Assembly: GCF_910592395.1 (NCBI RefSeq)
Contig: NC_088316.1
Coordinates: forward strand, 2,790,001-2,854,000
DNA: 64,000 nt
Reading direction: 5' to 3'
Source of the DNA: Lineus longissimus
Lineage: Eukaryota; Nemertea; Pilidiophora; Heteronemertea; Lineidae
The notes below the pieces were generated by a model. The model saw only the letters and a program-made list of their open reading frames with translations, was not told the origin of the DNA and searched no databases. Below, piece by piece: positions 43,401-53,037 of the stretch. Position 1 is the first letter of the stretch. Every line of letters starts with the position of its first letter. A program made the translations under genes and the position numbers.

Positions 43401-46400
43401 TTTCTCCTCATAGGCATACCAGTGCTTAGTAATGAAAATGGTAATCGCTTACACCGTACCGATGATAACTAACATGTTCACGGAATTCCGTATGGCATAA
43501 AGTCGTGCAATATTGCTTCTATCCGTACATATTATATTATGTTCAATGGCAAAATGTTTTTTTTACATGGATGCATCATCTTTGGCAACATTTTTCTGGC
43601 GCTTCGGGGAAAGTATTTCATGTTTACTCAGCTAGCATTGCCCAGAGCCCACCACCTCCCGGTCGGTATCTCGAACCATATCGCAGGTAGCTACAGCCAG
43701 AGTTCATGTTGCTTTTACCTATGCCTTCAAGAATGTGGTAGACACTGTATATACATGTATGTTTATCATCCCATCTTTTTTTCCTTAGTTCAGCCTACAC
43801 AAACCCGGTATCTCAAATGATGCCCAGAACCTTAACATTTTTGAACTTGTGACCAAAGTTTTTTCCTGCTTGTGGCTTGTATTGAGGTGATCGTCACTAA
43901 AGTTCCCGGCACCCTAAACCTTGTCAAATTTATCAACGAAGCCCAATCCAATACCTTGTAAAATACAAGGTGGCATTTACATATCACTTTTCAATTGTGT
44001 TTTCATGTTTAGTGATAGATGTAGGTATCCAAATGGAATTGACAACATGCAGAAATCAACTTTTTTTGCAGATTTTGTGACAGTTTCATCAAACGCTTGG
44101 GTTAGGGTGCCGTGAACTAGAGTTTCCATTGGAAACTTCTCTCTTTATGAACCATTCCAAAACGTCTCTTAGACGACATATCATATGAATACGTTTCGCC
44201 ATTTTTTAAACGAACTTCTTTGGCCACCATCACAATGTTTCCTATATCGTTTGAAATATCTTTCAGTGTTTTTTTATGAAGCCTTCTCACCAATATATAT
44301 CTCAGTTTAGCAAATCGTATTTTAACCATCTCACCTGTCCAAACAATTGGGTTTTCCTTGAACTATCAACTGACAACTCCGCATTCCAAGCAACAAGTAC
44401 TGCCAAGTGTGCCAGCGCATAGCCAGACTGATAAAGGAAGAAGGAATGCGCCAGCACATCACCGCTCTTGGAATTCAGGGAGTAAAAAGTTAAAGACTGG
44501 TAGAGAGAATGTCTACAGAATGATAACCTGTTACGCCTACCAAATCTCACCCGCTGATTTATAGGCATAGAGTCAAACTTCCATTCAAACCGTAGTTTGT
44601 GGACTGCGAAAATGTACACTAGGTGCCTCTTCCCTACCCCAGTATTTCCTTCAAGAATAGGTATAGGCGAAAAATTCTTATATTGTGAAGAAAGCACGTG
44701 AGAGCCAAATCACGGTTATCTAGTGAGGAGCCAGGAGTCAGTTGAGAGACTAAATAAAAATTTCCAAAGCGAACAATGTTGGGATAGAAAACAGGCCCGA
44801 TTGCTGAGAGGTTGCGCGGATGATTCCGAACCTTTTTCATTTTTTCATTTTTTCTTATTGTTCTTGTTCTTGTTTTCATACCATTTATTCATTCATTCAT
44901 TCATTCATTCATTCATTCATTCATTCATTCATTCATTCATTCATTCATTCATTCATTCATTCATTCATTCATTCATTCATTTTATATCTATATTATATTC
45001 ATTATCATTTCTATCTTGAGGAAACCTGTGCACAAACTCTTTAAAACTGATGTACACAGTGGTGGACTTCAAGCGCGGAGGGGCCACTCGGGGGATAGTT
45101 CGAATCGGCGACTGAAATTTTCGAGGCTATATGTAACAGCAGTGTATGACCGACCTTCCTGCACTAGCATTTTCAGTCTCAATTTGTTGTAGTAACCTTA
45201 TGCACATTATTCTTAAGTTGTCTTTTCTCTATCGCCGATCTAATTCAGAAATGTTACCGTTGAGAGAATCCCAGAGAAGCGCTAGTGGCTGTGTATACCT
45301 ATCCTAAAATGCTTTGCTACATGAATCATACCATCTTTATACCATCCATGGAGGCTTTCAAAGCAACCATTTGCTGGCGTTCTTCCCTGTAGACATCGTA
45401 GTTTAAAAATAGAAGCTGATTAACTAGACTGTCGGCAATGCCAGTCGAGTTGAATTCGCATTTCAGTTCAGTGAAGAGCTTGGTTCAAAGTAAAATTTTG
45501 ACTGGTTTCGAATCCGGTCTCTTCAAAATGTTATACCTCCAGGTAATTCTGCCAGCTATTCTGAAGAAGTTCCCCAAAAAATGTTGTCTTCAATATTCAT
45601 CATGTTACCAGGCTAAGATACGAGCAGGTTGGTTTGGTACTTCCCGATAATTTCCGACTGCTATCTGCACTATACATGTAATTGATTTTGCTGCAGCGTG
45701 TACATATATCGTAGGTGCAATATGAAACTACCTGCGCGAAGGTTCGCGAAACTGATATCCACTTTTATTCTCGAAGTGAACTATCAAGCTGATACACGCC
45801 TTCCTTTTTTTCACTGGACCAACATGCTAACAATGGAAATGAATGTAGCTTACACCTCATTTATTTCTGTGTCTGTTTCATTATCACTACGATAAGATAA
45901 AAAGAACAAAACGGGTTCGAAGGTAACACAAAAATGCTCTTGTTGCACCGATGTAAGCTCATTTCTTTTTACTTGCTACAAAATCGAGCAAAAAGGATGG
46001 CAAAATCATGACGCAATGCCCACATTGCCGATCCGTAGAAATCGGTGTCACTAAACCTTTGTCCATCCAAATTGAACATGTTGAATGTCTTTGAACAGCC
46101 ATATGCATATTTTTATATCTTAACGGTTCCTCTACCCTTAGTGTTCAACAACAGGTAGGCTAGCTCATGCTTGAGTTATTTTTGTTGTGGTGCTATTTCT
46201 AGGTTCGCGGAGTAATCGTAGAAGTGTGCGCACCTGAATGACTACCTTAACAGGTTAGACACAGGCCTATACTGCACTGCACTTCTGGATGTACAGTTTC
46301 TTCTGATAGCAAAGGACTAGAGTCGAGTTTTTTTAGTGGGTGAAAAAATACATGTCAATGTCTTATCTCATAGAGAGGCAAGCGCCATGTATACTCCAGC

Positions 46401-49400
46401 TTCACCGAGACCACTTCATGAATAACTAAGAAATCGACACTCCCTTAGAAATGAAGGTTATTCAGCTTTTAAAAACCTTTTGTTTTTCGGCCATCACATA
46501 TACATGTGTACTACCCGTGGAGCAACGTGAAGATGCCTTAGAGGGTTTTTCTCAATCTCAAAATTTTCATTTTACCGAAAACCTCCACGGGGTGCAAATT
46601 ACATGTATTTGTGTTTCCCCTACATAAATCTTTGATAATTTTTCAGATACTCAAAAACTTGTATTTCTTAGAGTGTAAGAAAGAACAAGCCGGAACGTAA
46701 TATGTATTGAGCTGACAGCTGGGTGTCAACTGGGACATCATCACATGTAGCTTTATAAATAATATTTGGCGATATAATGTAAAGTAGGAAAAAACAAACA
46801 TTCGAAAATAATGATGCCTTCTCCAACTGCATTGAAATACGACTGATATGAACCGATGAAGAAGCTATTCTTTCGACACATTAAACAATATATAATCTGG
46901 TTATCTGGTTATAGAAGTTTATACCTATCGTTGGTATCCAGTGCGCTAACGTTAGGACAACTTATTTTCAATATGTTGCGTTGAAGTTGGTTGTCGATAA
47001 GAAGCCTTACTGTACCACTCGAAGCAGTATGGTTCCAACAGGTAGGCAGGCATAAGTCACAAAGTACCATATTGAAACATCCTTATACATCATGCGTTTG
47101 CTGGGATATTCATTACAACTACTGACTTCTCCGACGGCGGAGTGTGCCATTAAATAGGGAGTTTTCGCAAGGTCCCACCGCCAACGTCAACCAATCGTTC
47201 GATACCCCGATCACGGCACTGAACAATGAAGCAGGCGTTGGCGCTGGCGTTTCGGGGACTTCGCAAAAGCCCCCATCATTGATAAGAACTTTTTCTACGG
47301 ATATTTCGTTGTTTGCCATTGTAAAGATGTTCAAAACAGTTTAAACCTCATTGATTTGTATCCAGACGATGATTCATATATAAAGCAAGACATTTTAAGA
47401 AAGGTATACACAGCGGGTACTCTCGCTTCTTTGAACAAGATAATTCATAAAAATTCATATAGATGCGATGCCATTTAGGGGGAAATTTAGGTCACCATGG
47501 CCTTCTTTGTTTCCCGTGTATGCAGTTTTATTGTTTGTCTTCTATTTCATTTATATTTTGTAAAGGTATAAAAGGTATGACTTTGGCGAGATAGACCCGA
47601 ATTTAGCTGCATATAAATGCTTTAGTATCTCACTGCGCGCCAATAGACTGTCAGAGAACGACATGTAGAGATCGCATAAAAGAAGATGATCTTTATAGAA
47701 TCTTGATGGCCACCCTTTCATCACGATTCTATAATTCGTATATCATATTCTATAACTTATACATTACACTTTTTATAACATGCTCGAGTCTAAATTGATG
47801 GTAGGTATCTAAGCAGTAACGCGTTGCCTTTCTAAGCCACCTCTAACAAGGTCGACGTACAAAATGGCGTTCTTATGTCTACCTGTAGCTCTCAACTTGG
47901 CGGCCACTATTTTGCTGAAACGGAAGTTTAAACGTTCTTAATACTGCGAAGTGGGAGTGGGACATATCACTGTACTTCTGATATTGGCAAATAATTTGTC
48001 TTGTTCTACTTTTTGCTTTTTGAGCTGTCTTAAGTTTTTGAAAATATTGAAGTTTTGAAGATGTTGAAAGAGTGTCGAAACTGACTGATGAAACAAGTAC
48101 ATGTATTAAGAAAATCATTTAATTATCATTTTGTAGTTTGTATACAATAAATCAAATCATTCCTCATGAATCATCTTGTTATGTAAGATATTAGTACACG
48201 TTTAACATACAGTCATTGTACATGTTTACATTATGCAACTAAGTTAGCTTAAAGTCTATAAAGTGCATGTTTGATACGTTCCAGATCAAACAAATATCAA
48301 TCCAGGATAGCAGTATGTCAAGGCCCACTCCAGTCGACGAGTTGTGTATAAATATCCATCTTGAAAATATTCTGAGAATGCGCTCAATACAAAGTGATGT
48401 ATTCAGTAGTGGTTGGGAGGAGTTTACTGAGCTGTTTCAACGCATGATGAATAGTATAGGCCGTTTTGTTCATTTTCAATTTTTTTTGGTAATAAGTAAG
48501 GTTCGTTGCAGTATAAACACACTCATATCATAACTTAATACACCCTTTCAAATCCTTTCGAAAACAATAATTTGAAATCATTTTTTCTTGAAGTGTAAGT
48601 ACAATGTAAAAAGGCATATTGTAATTTTATCAATACTCACCATTACGGCATTTACTTAACGTGGTAAGCATCTGGTTACAATGTACATGATAATTCGCTT
48701 GTGATTAACATAATCTGATCAGAATTAGTTTGACAATTTCATCACATTTGTACGTTTAGCAGTATTGAGATAAAAGTAACGTTAAACCAACATCTGATTG
48801 TGCAGGCTTTTTAGGAGATAATGATGCAATTGAAATATAAACCGCAATACATTTTGCCACCAATTGAATTAGAATTCGTTGATCACCAAGTGTAGCTGTG
48901 ATTCTGACGAAGATAAAGTGGTTAATTGAATGGATATTCGATTGCTGCAAGAGCAGTGAGGCATACTACTTGTATGTGAAGGATTTGGTCGCAAATATGC
49001 ATGTACGTGGATACCCCGGGCGTGCACATGACAACGGGAAAAGGTCCGAACGCCGACTCGAAGTTAGTGCAGCTACCCGCAGGTCTGATCACATCCTGAC
49101 CAGATCTGACCATGGACTCGAGAGGAATTCCAATTAAAAGAAAGTTCCTTCCCATGTTACCTCTTCATTGCCTTTGCTATGAATACTGTACGCCATGGTT
49201 CTGCCAGGTGGGCGTGGCCACCCGCATCCAGAAATAAACCACTGGAACTTTTAATCCAAAATTAGAACATATCCATAAGAAATGTAGTCCAGTGTGCTGC
49301 ACGTCTTTTGATTTAATGACCATGAGCCGAATAAGGGCAAATATCAAATATTATCCTTGGATGTTACATGTATGTATTGTATATCAAAGACAAATTTGTA

Positions 49401-49679
49401 TAATCCAGGTTGAGTCAGTGTCAATCTAAGATGGCTGCCACACATGTGCATTCAAGTACACATCCCTATGTAAAAGCACAAGGGGCAACCATTTTACCAG
49501 CAAATATTAGCATCACATGTAATATTGATACAAATGCATATCAGACGCACAGGCAATTTGGTCAATTAAGGGAGAAATGGGTTGTTCTTTCTTACCTCAA
49601 GTCTGTTGGACATAGTTGGTGACATGCCCCTGAAGACCTGATAATTCCGCGTAATCTTCACATGACTTTCGCTATCCAT
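28294..49679 (-). CDS. Prm: Paramyosin gene, whole coding span (15 exon positions)
   Basis: Paramyosin is a coiled-coil dimer forming the core of invertebrate thick filaments and is needed for catch in mollusc muscle. Coding exons, 5' to 3' on the minus strand: 49596-49679, 42057-42113, 40091-40177 or 39935-40021 (alternatives), 36518-36684, 35995-36073, 35465-35710, 34731-34927, 33623-33755, 33161-33377, 32456-32696, 30897-31092, 30389-30517, 29790-30161, 29093-29293, 28294-28464. All junctions are GT-AG and all phases agree, giving 858 residues, as usual for paramyosin. The product is an uninterrupted heptad coiled coil with short non-helical ends; the C-terminal tail ([13 protein letters not shown]) is serine-rich. 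It is paramyosin and not a myosin rod: no motor exons precede the short [19 protein letters not shown]-terminus. Confidence 0.93.
29093..29293 (-). CDS. Prm: Paramyosin exon 14
   Basis: Acceptor TTATTTCAG|GTA, donor GAATGT|GTAAGT, 67 codons, phase 0 at both ends. Rod sequence [20 protein letters not shown] onward, ending in [10 protein letters not shown]. The cysteine at the end is a possible inter-chain disulfide position. Confidence 0.92.
29408..29498. mobile_element. Tiny MITE in intron 13
   Basis: A 91-bp element with perfect 21-base inverted ends (29408-29428 and 29478-29498) starting GGAATTATCGAGACCAACTG. It has no coding capacity. Confidence 0.7.
29790..30161 (-). CDS. Prm: Paramyosin exon 13
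   Basis: Acceptor CCTTTCAG|GCT, donor AATAGG|GTGAGT, 124 codons, phase 0. It is the largest exon, with rod sequence including [19 protein letters not shown] and [20 protein letters not shown], which is conserved near the C-terminus of paramyosins and myosin rods. The long plus-strand ORF opposite it is a shadow. Confidence 0.93.
30389..30517 (-). CDS. Prm: Paramyosin exon 12
   Basis: Acceptor CTGTTGTAG|GAG, donor GAAGCC|GTAAGT, 43 codons, phase 0. Rod sequence with [20 protein letters not shown]. Confidence 0.9.
30897..31092 (-). CDS. Prm: Paramyosin exon 11
   Basis: Acceptor TTTGCAG|GAGAAAC and donor CTCAAG|GTACAT. The first base completes the AA left by exon 10 to make Lys. Rod sequence includes [20 protein letters not shown], strongly conserved in paramyosins. 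Confidence 0.92.
31491..32490 (-). repeat. 20-copy 50-bp minisatellite made from the exon 10 donor region
   Basis: Exactly 20 head-to-tail units of 50 bp. Each unit on the minus strand is 35 bases of exon 10 end (CTCAGGGAGAAGGAAGATGA onward to GAAGCCATTAA) followed by GTAAGTGCAA and TAGA, so every unit carries a full splice donor. The unit at 32441-32490 is the real exon end. Units are nearly identical; the few differences include G/T in TCTACGTGCA, two CTCAG variants near 31690 and 31790, and one TTGCTTC at about 32310. Confidence 0.95.
32456..32696 (-). CDS. Prm: Paramyosin exon 10
   Basis: Acceptor ATCTTTCAG|AGG. The donor used should be the first one, ATTAA|GTAAGT at 32456, because reading past it meets TAA at once. 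The exon completes Glu from exon 9 and encodes [20 protein letters not shown] to [12 protein letters not shown]. Its last 35 bases are amplified downstream as a minisatellite. Confidence 0.92.
32745..33048. mobile_element. Head-to-head inverted pair of a short repeat, family C
   Basis: ACCGGTGTAATGTTTTTGAG starts one copy (32745-32923). A second, inverted and diverged copy runs to about 33048, the two meeting at a central ACACCGGTGT. The copy at 60760-60943 is about 97 percent identical to the first. It lies in intron 9. Confidence 0.7.
33161..33377 (-). CDS. Prm: Paramyosin exon 9
   Basis: Acceptor CTTTCGTAG|GTA, donor CTTTCGG|GTGAGT, 72 codons plus one base. Rod sequence with [20 protein letters not shown]. 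Confidence 0.9.
33623..33755 (-). CDS. Prm: Paramyosin exon 8
   Basis: Acceptor TTCACCTTTAG|ACG, donor GAAAAT|GTGAGT. The first base completes Arg from exon 7. Rod sequence [20 protein letters not shown] onward. Confidence 0.9.
33826..34222. mobile_element. Foldback element built from CTGTTTGGCAAGC motifs
   Basis: Arms of about 155 bases (33826-33980 and 34062-34222) are near-exact reverse complements, with ends GACTATTTGGCAAGCC and GGCTTGCCAAATAGTC. Each arm repeats CTGTTTGGCAAGC or its complement every 25-35 bases. The flanks share TAAATTA. It lies in paramyosin intron 7. Confidence 0.8.
34500..34700. mobile_element. MITE, family D copy in intron 7
   Basis: Left CTCTTAGAAAGAAAGGTTTT and right CTGAGAGTGT, with internal GGGCCAAAAC/CTTGGCCGA pairs. 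Relatives are at 42335-42560 and 46438-46676. It ends only 31 bases from the exon 7 donor. Confidence 0.55.
34731..34927 (-). CDS. Prm: Paramyosin exon 7
   Basis: Acceptor TTCCATTGCAG|CAA, donor GAGGCCAG|GTCAGT, ends in phase 2. Rod sequence with [20 protein letters not shown] and [15 protein letters not shown]. Confidence 0.9.
35097..35205. mobile_element. MITE, family B copy 3
   Basis: Short inverted copy in intron 6: GGTTGACCATGGGTACTACC and TTTGGCGAGAACTTAAATTG on the left, AGGATTTCAAGTTTTACATG and CTATGGTCCACC on the right. Confidence 0.5.
35465..35710 (-). CDS. Prm: Paramyosin exon 6
   Basis: Acceptor CATTTTAAG|GCT, donor ACCAGG|GTAGGT, 82 codons, phase 0. Rod sequence with [20 protein letters not shown]. 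Confidence 0.92.
35830..35990 (-). mobile_element. Diverged tRNA-derived SINE
   Basis: On the minus strand GGTTCGAACCCCGG forms a B box and AAAGCGCTTTCAGG echoes the tail of the SINE at 2790-3030. It abuts the exon 5 donor. Confidence 0.45.
35995..36073 (-). CDS. Prm: Paramyosin exon 5
   Basis: Acceptor ATTTTTTCAG|ATC, donor GGAAAG|GTAGGT. The first base completes Lys from exon 4; 26 further codons [20 protein letters not shown] onward. Confidence 0.88.
36518..36684 (-). CDS. Prm: Paramyosin exon 4
   Basis: Acceptor CATTATTAG|GTT, donor AACAA|GTAAGC. Encodes [20 protein letters not shown] and [20 protein letters not shown]. Follows either version of exon 3 in the same phase (0). Confidence 0.9.
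36742..36868. mobile_element. Foldback MITE, family E copy 1
   Basis: Ends TAGGGAGTTTTCGCAAA and TTTGCGAAAACTCCCTA, 127 bp, with an imperfectly pairing interior (GGCCTATCCCATTGTTCG / CGAGCAATGGAATAGGCG). Other copies at 47155-47275 and about 60373-60494. Confidence 0.75.
39531..39901. mobile_element. MITE beside paramyosin exon 3b
   Basis: Inverted ends of about 24 bases: CTTGCTTCGGTTTCAAATGC on the left and GCATTTGAAACCGAGGCAAA on the right. It ends only 33 bases from the exon 3b donor. Interior is AT-rich and non-coding. Confidence 0.6.
39935..40021 (-). CDS. Prm: Paramyosin exon 3b (alternative to 3a)
   Basis: Acceptor GGTTATTTCAG|GCA, donor CATACA|GTGAGT, exactly 87 bp, phase 0 at both ends. 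It encodes [20 protein letters not shown] plus nine more residues (ELDSSSHHT). It lines up without gaps with exon 3a and is separated from it by only 69 bp. Only one of the two fits the usual paramyosin length. Confidence 0.85.
40091..40177 (-). CDS. Prm: Paramyosin exon 3a (alternative to 3b)
   Basis: Acceptor GCTAATTTCAG|GCA, donor ACACAT|GTAAGT, exactly 87 bp, phase 0 at both ends. It encodes [20 protein letters not shown] plus nine more residues (EIGGSTFTH). Shared positions with 3b are AEKL, QI, DA, ND and the acidic pair near the end. Confidence 0.88.
42057..42113 (-). CDS. Prm: Paramyosin exon 2
   Basis: Acceptor CTCGTTACAG|ATC, donor ATCAGG|GTACGT, 19 codons, phase 0. Encodes [19 protein letters not shown], the well-conserved beginning of the paramyosin rod. 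Confidence 0.9.
42335..42560. mobile_element. MITE, family D, intron 1
   Basis: Starts ACACTCTTAGAAACAAAGGT and has the internal pair CTCGGCCAACAC / GTGTTGGCCGAAAA. The right terminal GAGTGT is missing. Confidence 0.55.
43896..44123. mobile_element. MITE with CGGCACCCTAA ends
   Basis: Inverted ends ACTAAAGTTCCCGGCACCCT and AGGGTGCCGTGAACTAGAGT (about 20 of 25 pairing), 228 bp, non-coding, inside paramyosin intron 1. Confidence 0.6.
44886..44980. repeat. (ATTC)n microsatellite
   Basis: About 24 uninterrupted ATTC units. The overlapping frames reading IHSFIHSF are artefacts of it. Confidence 0.98.
46438..46676. mobile_element. MITE, family D, best copy
   Basis: Left ACACTCCCTTAGAAATGAAG, right TATTTCTTAGAGTGT, 239 bp, with repeated AAAACCT/AGGTTT text. 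It gives the family ends as ACACTC-TTAGAAA. Confidence 0.65.
47155..47275. mobile_element. Foldback MITE, family E copy 2
   Basis: ATAGGGAGTTTTCGCAAGG on the left pairs with TTCGCAAAAGCCCCCAT on the right; interior CCAACG/CGTTGG pairs. Open frames here are shadows. Confidence 0.65.
49596..49679 (-). CDS. Prm: Paramyosin exon 1 (start codon)
   Basis: The ATG at 49679 opens 28 codons ([20 protein letters not shown] then PTMSNRLE) ending in donor GAG|GTAAGA, phase 0. This is the short non-helical N-terminus typical of mollusc-type paramyosins. The start is fixed by the promoter about 90 bases upstream and by the family N-terminus. Confidence 0.9.
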
Positions 49680-49769
49680 TTTGGCAACGTTTGCTGGGTC
49701 CGAATGAAAGAGACGAAAGGAGCTTATGGATCCCTACAAAGTGCACGCCGCTGATGACTCGAGGCAGAC

Positions 49770-49803
49770 TGACCTACCCATTCTTGCGTACAACGCTTTT
49801 ATA
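49770..49803 (-). promoter_or_regulatory. Paramyosin core promoter (TATA + Inr)
   Basis: On the minus strand TATAAAAG (49803 to 49796) is followed by TCAGTC, whose A is at 49770, 33 bases from the first T. This predicts a 5' UTR of about 91 nt. It is the same TATA plus TCAGT initiator layout as the TRIM-NHL gene. A TATA promoter fits a strongly expressed muscle gene. Confidence 0.65.
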
Positions 49804-52416
49804 CCTCAGCAGGGGAGCAGTACCGTCATCGCTACTCCGCTAGGTGGCGTTCACCAGCGCATCACTTCGAGCAGACGATAATTGAGAGAGCAATCCTTAA
49901 TCATAATTTCATATACCAGTAGTCCGTGGTTTGATTTGAAAGTGAACGTAACAACCGTCGAATCTGGTAATAAAATGGAGTTTTTTGCACAATAACAACA
50001 CAAGGACCTTGCCAATGGCCCTTTTTCGAAATGAAGAAAACTTGGGCAACTTCCGGTTTAACAAATAATAGCACCTCCCTCAGGTGAAATCAAAGGTAGC
50101 TACAGGTTTGCACCATTGGTGGATACCAAAAATGAACATGGCTCAGAAATTGATCTGAGGATACATGACCGCCTCTCCGCCAGCATACCAGACTGGGTGT
50201 GTGTGAAGATGCTGACGCGTAGGGAAGTTAGAGCAACTTGCTGATGTGTTTGAAGTGATCGCTAGAAGATACCTGGCTGTCTGATCAGAATGCCTTCATG
50301 AACTTGTATATTGGTTCATATTTAACCATTTGAAGCCGCTTTCCGTGGCAGTCAATGAGGAGAGGCGATCAGGAGGTCGATATGGACTGCCCCTGAATGA
50401 GTTTACATAAGTCATGGCCACTCCCTGTGATGCGGCTCAGCGGCTCCAACTTCAACCAACGATTGTTGTCGATTACTTTGGATCATTTTGCTCTCCAGCA
50501 AAAACAGAACTGATGAAAGCTATCAGAAGAAGGCGGTCGCCCGAAGGAATTCATAATCTCCCATCTTTCCTTACTCATCTTAGGGATGTACGCGCCTCTG
50601 CCTACTCCAGCACTAACATCACCATACATTGGTGCATACACCAAACACGAAAGACGTACTACTTCAGCGGCATCCATCCTACTGACGTGAGGTATTCCTT
50701 TAATGAGACAGCAGTAATTTAGCGTCTACATTTCGCGTACATAATGTGTATACGAAGCGAAAACGAAGACAAGCTCAAGGTCTGATTCCATCTGAGCGTT
50801 TTTTTCATTGCAGTGGTTACAGCGGCGGCTGAATTACGTTTGGCCCCCTAGCGAGTATTCGAGAATACACATTATCCACACGTGCGTATGGTTTGAAGCG
50901 GAATTATCATCAAAGATCGCCAATCGATACAGCGGGTGATGTTTAAGTGCTAAATAACTACTGGAGCCGAGGGAAGTTAGATGACGGCTGCAACCACAGT
51001 TGATCTTAAAGAGGGTACGGCATTCGTAATTATATAGGCCTACTGGTGGTCCAGAAAAATAGCAATGCAGTTATACATGTACACAATGCCGTACAGTGCA
51101 GTTATTATGCATACAAATTTGACGAAATTTTGTATTTTATAATATTTGTACATCTGTCTACAAAACGGCATTGCTGAAATTTATATTCAGCACGTATTAA
51201 CGCAATTGAAATTTTCAAATTCAATGACAGATTTGGCCTTCAGCACGCTTGCATACTTAGTATCAAGAGACGAGTTCCTTGTTGGGCGGTTTGAAGGTTT
51301 CGTTCAGGTCGAGGTCCCGTTTCTGAACACACCCCCCAATTTGCGGATTCTCACCCACCGTTGCCCTCATGCTAAGTGTGAGCATCTCGCTTATTCACAG
51401 GTGAACAGTATGTTGAGTATGCCTACTTCCAAAAAAATTCAGTCTAACATGACGAAAGTACAACGTACTTCTCGTATAGCAATGGCAAACAAACAGTAGA
51501 TTATATTTTTGTAAATCTGAGTTGAACTCTATTTCATCCTACATCAAATGCTTCAGATGTTTCTAGCCCAGGTGCATATTGGTGTTTGCATACAGGGTTC
51601 AGTTAACCATTCTCTGGCAAGGTGAATTATTGCTTCCAGCCCGTGGTCTATCCTGATCGGACCGATTGATCTGTGCATGGCCGGGTTGAAGGTGTATCTC
51701 GGGTAAACGCCAAGCAGATCGGAATCTATCTTCTGAACATGAACGAGCATACATTTTCCATGTCAAAGAATGCCAAACCGACAACAATTTCAGCTTTTCC
51801 CTTCTGGAAATAACATTACATTTATTGGCGTTTATCTCACAAAGGTTTTAAATGACCCCGAAAACATTATCAAAAACTTCCTCTTGCCCATAGATTCTAA
51901 CTTCGTTGTATTGGTATAGATATGCAATTGCCATCTAGGTTTTAAGCAATGTTTTTGAAATGTTTTTATCAAAACGGAATCTGAACCAGAATTCTTATCG
52001 ACATTGTTGTATACATGTATAGACAGATGAGCGTAGCAAAAGAAAAGCCTGCTGAGAAATGGTTTCACCTTTCGGCACAAGCATCTGATGGTGTGGAAAG
52101 TACCATGCAGGCATTGTGTGGGAGAAGAAAAAAACATATCTTTCTCCTACCTTTACACTAATTAAAGGAAACCTTTCGCGAAAGCTTATAAAACGGAGAG
52201 TTTTGAAGGGCAGGCTAAAAACTTCAGACGGGAATAGTTCCTCATTTATAAATCTGAGCAGTTTCGAGGACACCAAACGGTGACAGAATACACAACATTT
52301 TTTCTCTCCTCTTTTGAAGAGCCTCACCATTTAGCATTTTCAAGATACATTTCAACAAGCGATTTAAATCAGACCATTAAGCACGATCACGGCAGGTATC
52401 AAACATTCCTCAATCT
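49804..52416. other. Intergenic stretch with weak coding remnants
   Basis: No confident gene. The frame at 50414-50722 (+) and short frames just upstream of it look partly protein-like but are interrupted; see findings. The rest is unremarkable. Confidence 0.4.
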
Positions 52417-52785
52417 TCATGCCGATCCACCGTCGTTGTGCGTATATCCATCCTTCAGCGCCGATAACTCTCCCTGATCGGCTGTCAGAAGGGCTGTTGC
52501 TTTATCGGTAGACTCCCGGCATTCCCTTCCTTCCCACGCGTCCTTTGTCGCGACAACACTAACATTACACTCACTCGTGGTTGTCACACGAGACACACAC
52601 TGAGAGCCATCATAATTGAAGACCAGGTGTTCAATGAGTAACGGTTCGAGGGATGCTGACCTGACCCAAATGCACAGTGCATGTTGTATAGAAGAAGGGT
52701 AACCTGATCCGGACGTTGGCACTATCAGTTCACATTTTTTAGTCTTTAGACGAGAGGAATTGGGCGTAAAAACCAACTCGGGCAT
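52417..52785 (-). CDS. Unrecognised short ORF downstream of the receptor gene
   Basis: A 122-codon frame from ATG (52785) with four cysteines and no recognisable domain. It starts about 250 bases past the receptor stop on the same strand, so it could simply be receptor 3' UTR. Its last part (ending YTHNDGGSA) lies in sequence that recurs, diverged, at 58030-58110, which suggests a repeat. Function unknown; possibly not a gene. Confidence 0.2.
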   Translation of the reverse strand: MPELVFTPNSSRLKTKKCELIVPTSGSGYPSSIQHALCIWVRSASLEPLLIEHLVFNYDGSQCVSRVTTTSECNVSVVATKDAWEGRECRESTDKATALLTADQGELSALKDGYTHNDGGSA

Positions 52786-53037
52786 TTATCTCAGTCATGG
52801 TGTGATCGATGATAATAATTTGCGTGTAAGTGAGTGTTTAAGTGGCGGTAAGTAAGGTTTTTTTTGGGACTTCGTCAAGGCGGCAATTATACGAACTTAT
52901 ACTACATCTAGCATGCTACAAAAGATAGTTTACGGTCACATAATTACCAGCCTTTAGGCCCTCCAGTCACCCGAAAGTTTGTTACATGGTTGAAATAATG
53001 CATTATTTTAAACACGTGTGACTACCGCCTTCGGTGT

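Larger units (their letters stand above)
42114..49595 (-). other. Paramyosin intron 1 (7.5 kb)
   Basis: Donor CTTGAG|GTAAGA after exon 1 and acceptor GTTACAG before exon 2. It contains the MITEs and the microsatellite listed separately. A gene-like orphan frame at 43212-43316 on the opposite strand is described in the findings. No other gene is supported. Confidence 0.7.

Noticed and set aside
44723-45044. Frames encoding IHSFIHSF repeats
   Set aside because: Produced entirely by the (ATTC)n microsatellite.
28294-49679. Myosin heavy chain rod in place of paramyosin
   Set aside because: No motor-domain exons; the gene starts with a short paramyosin-type N-terminus from its own TATA promoter, and the total of 858 residues fits paramyosin.
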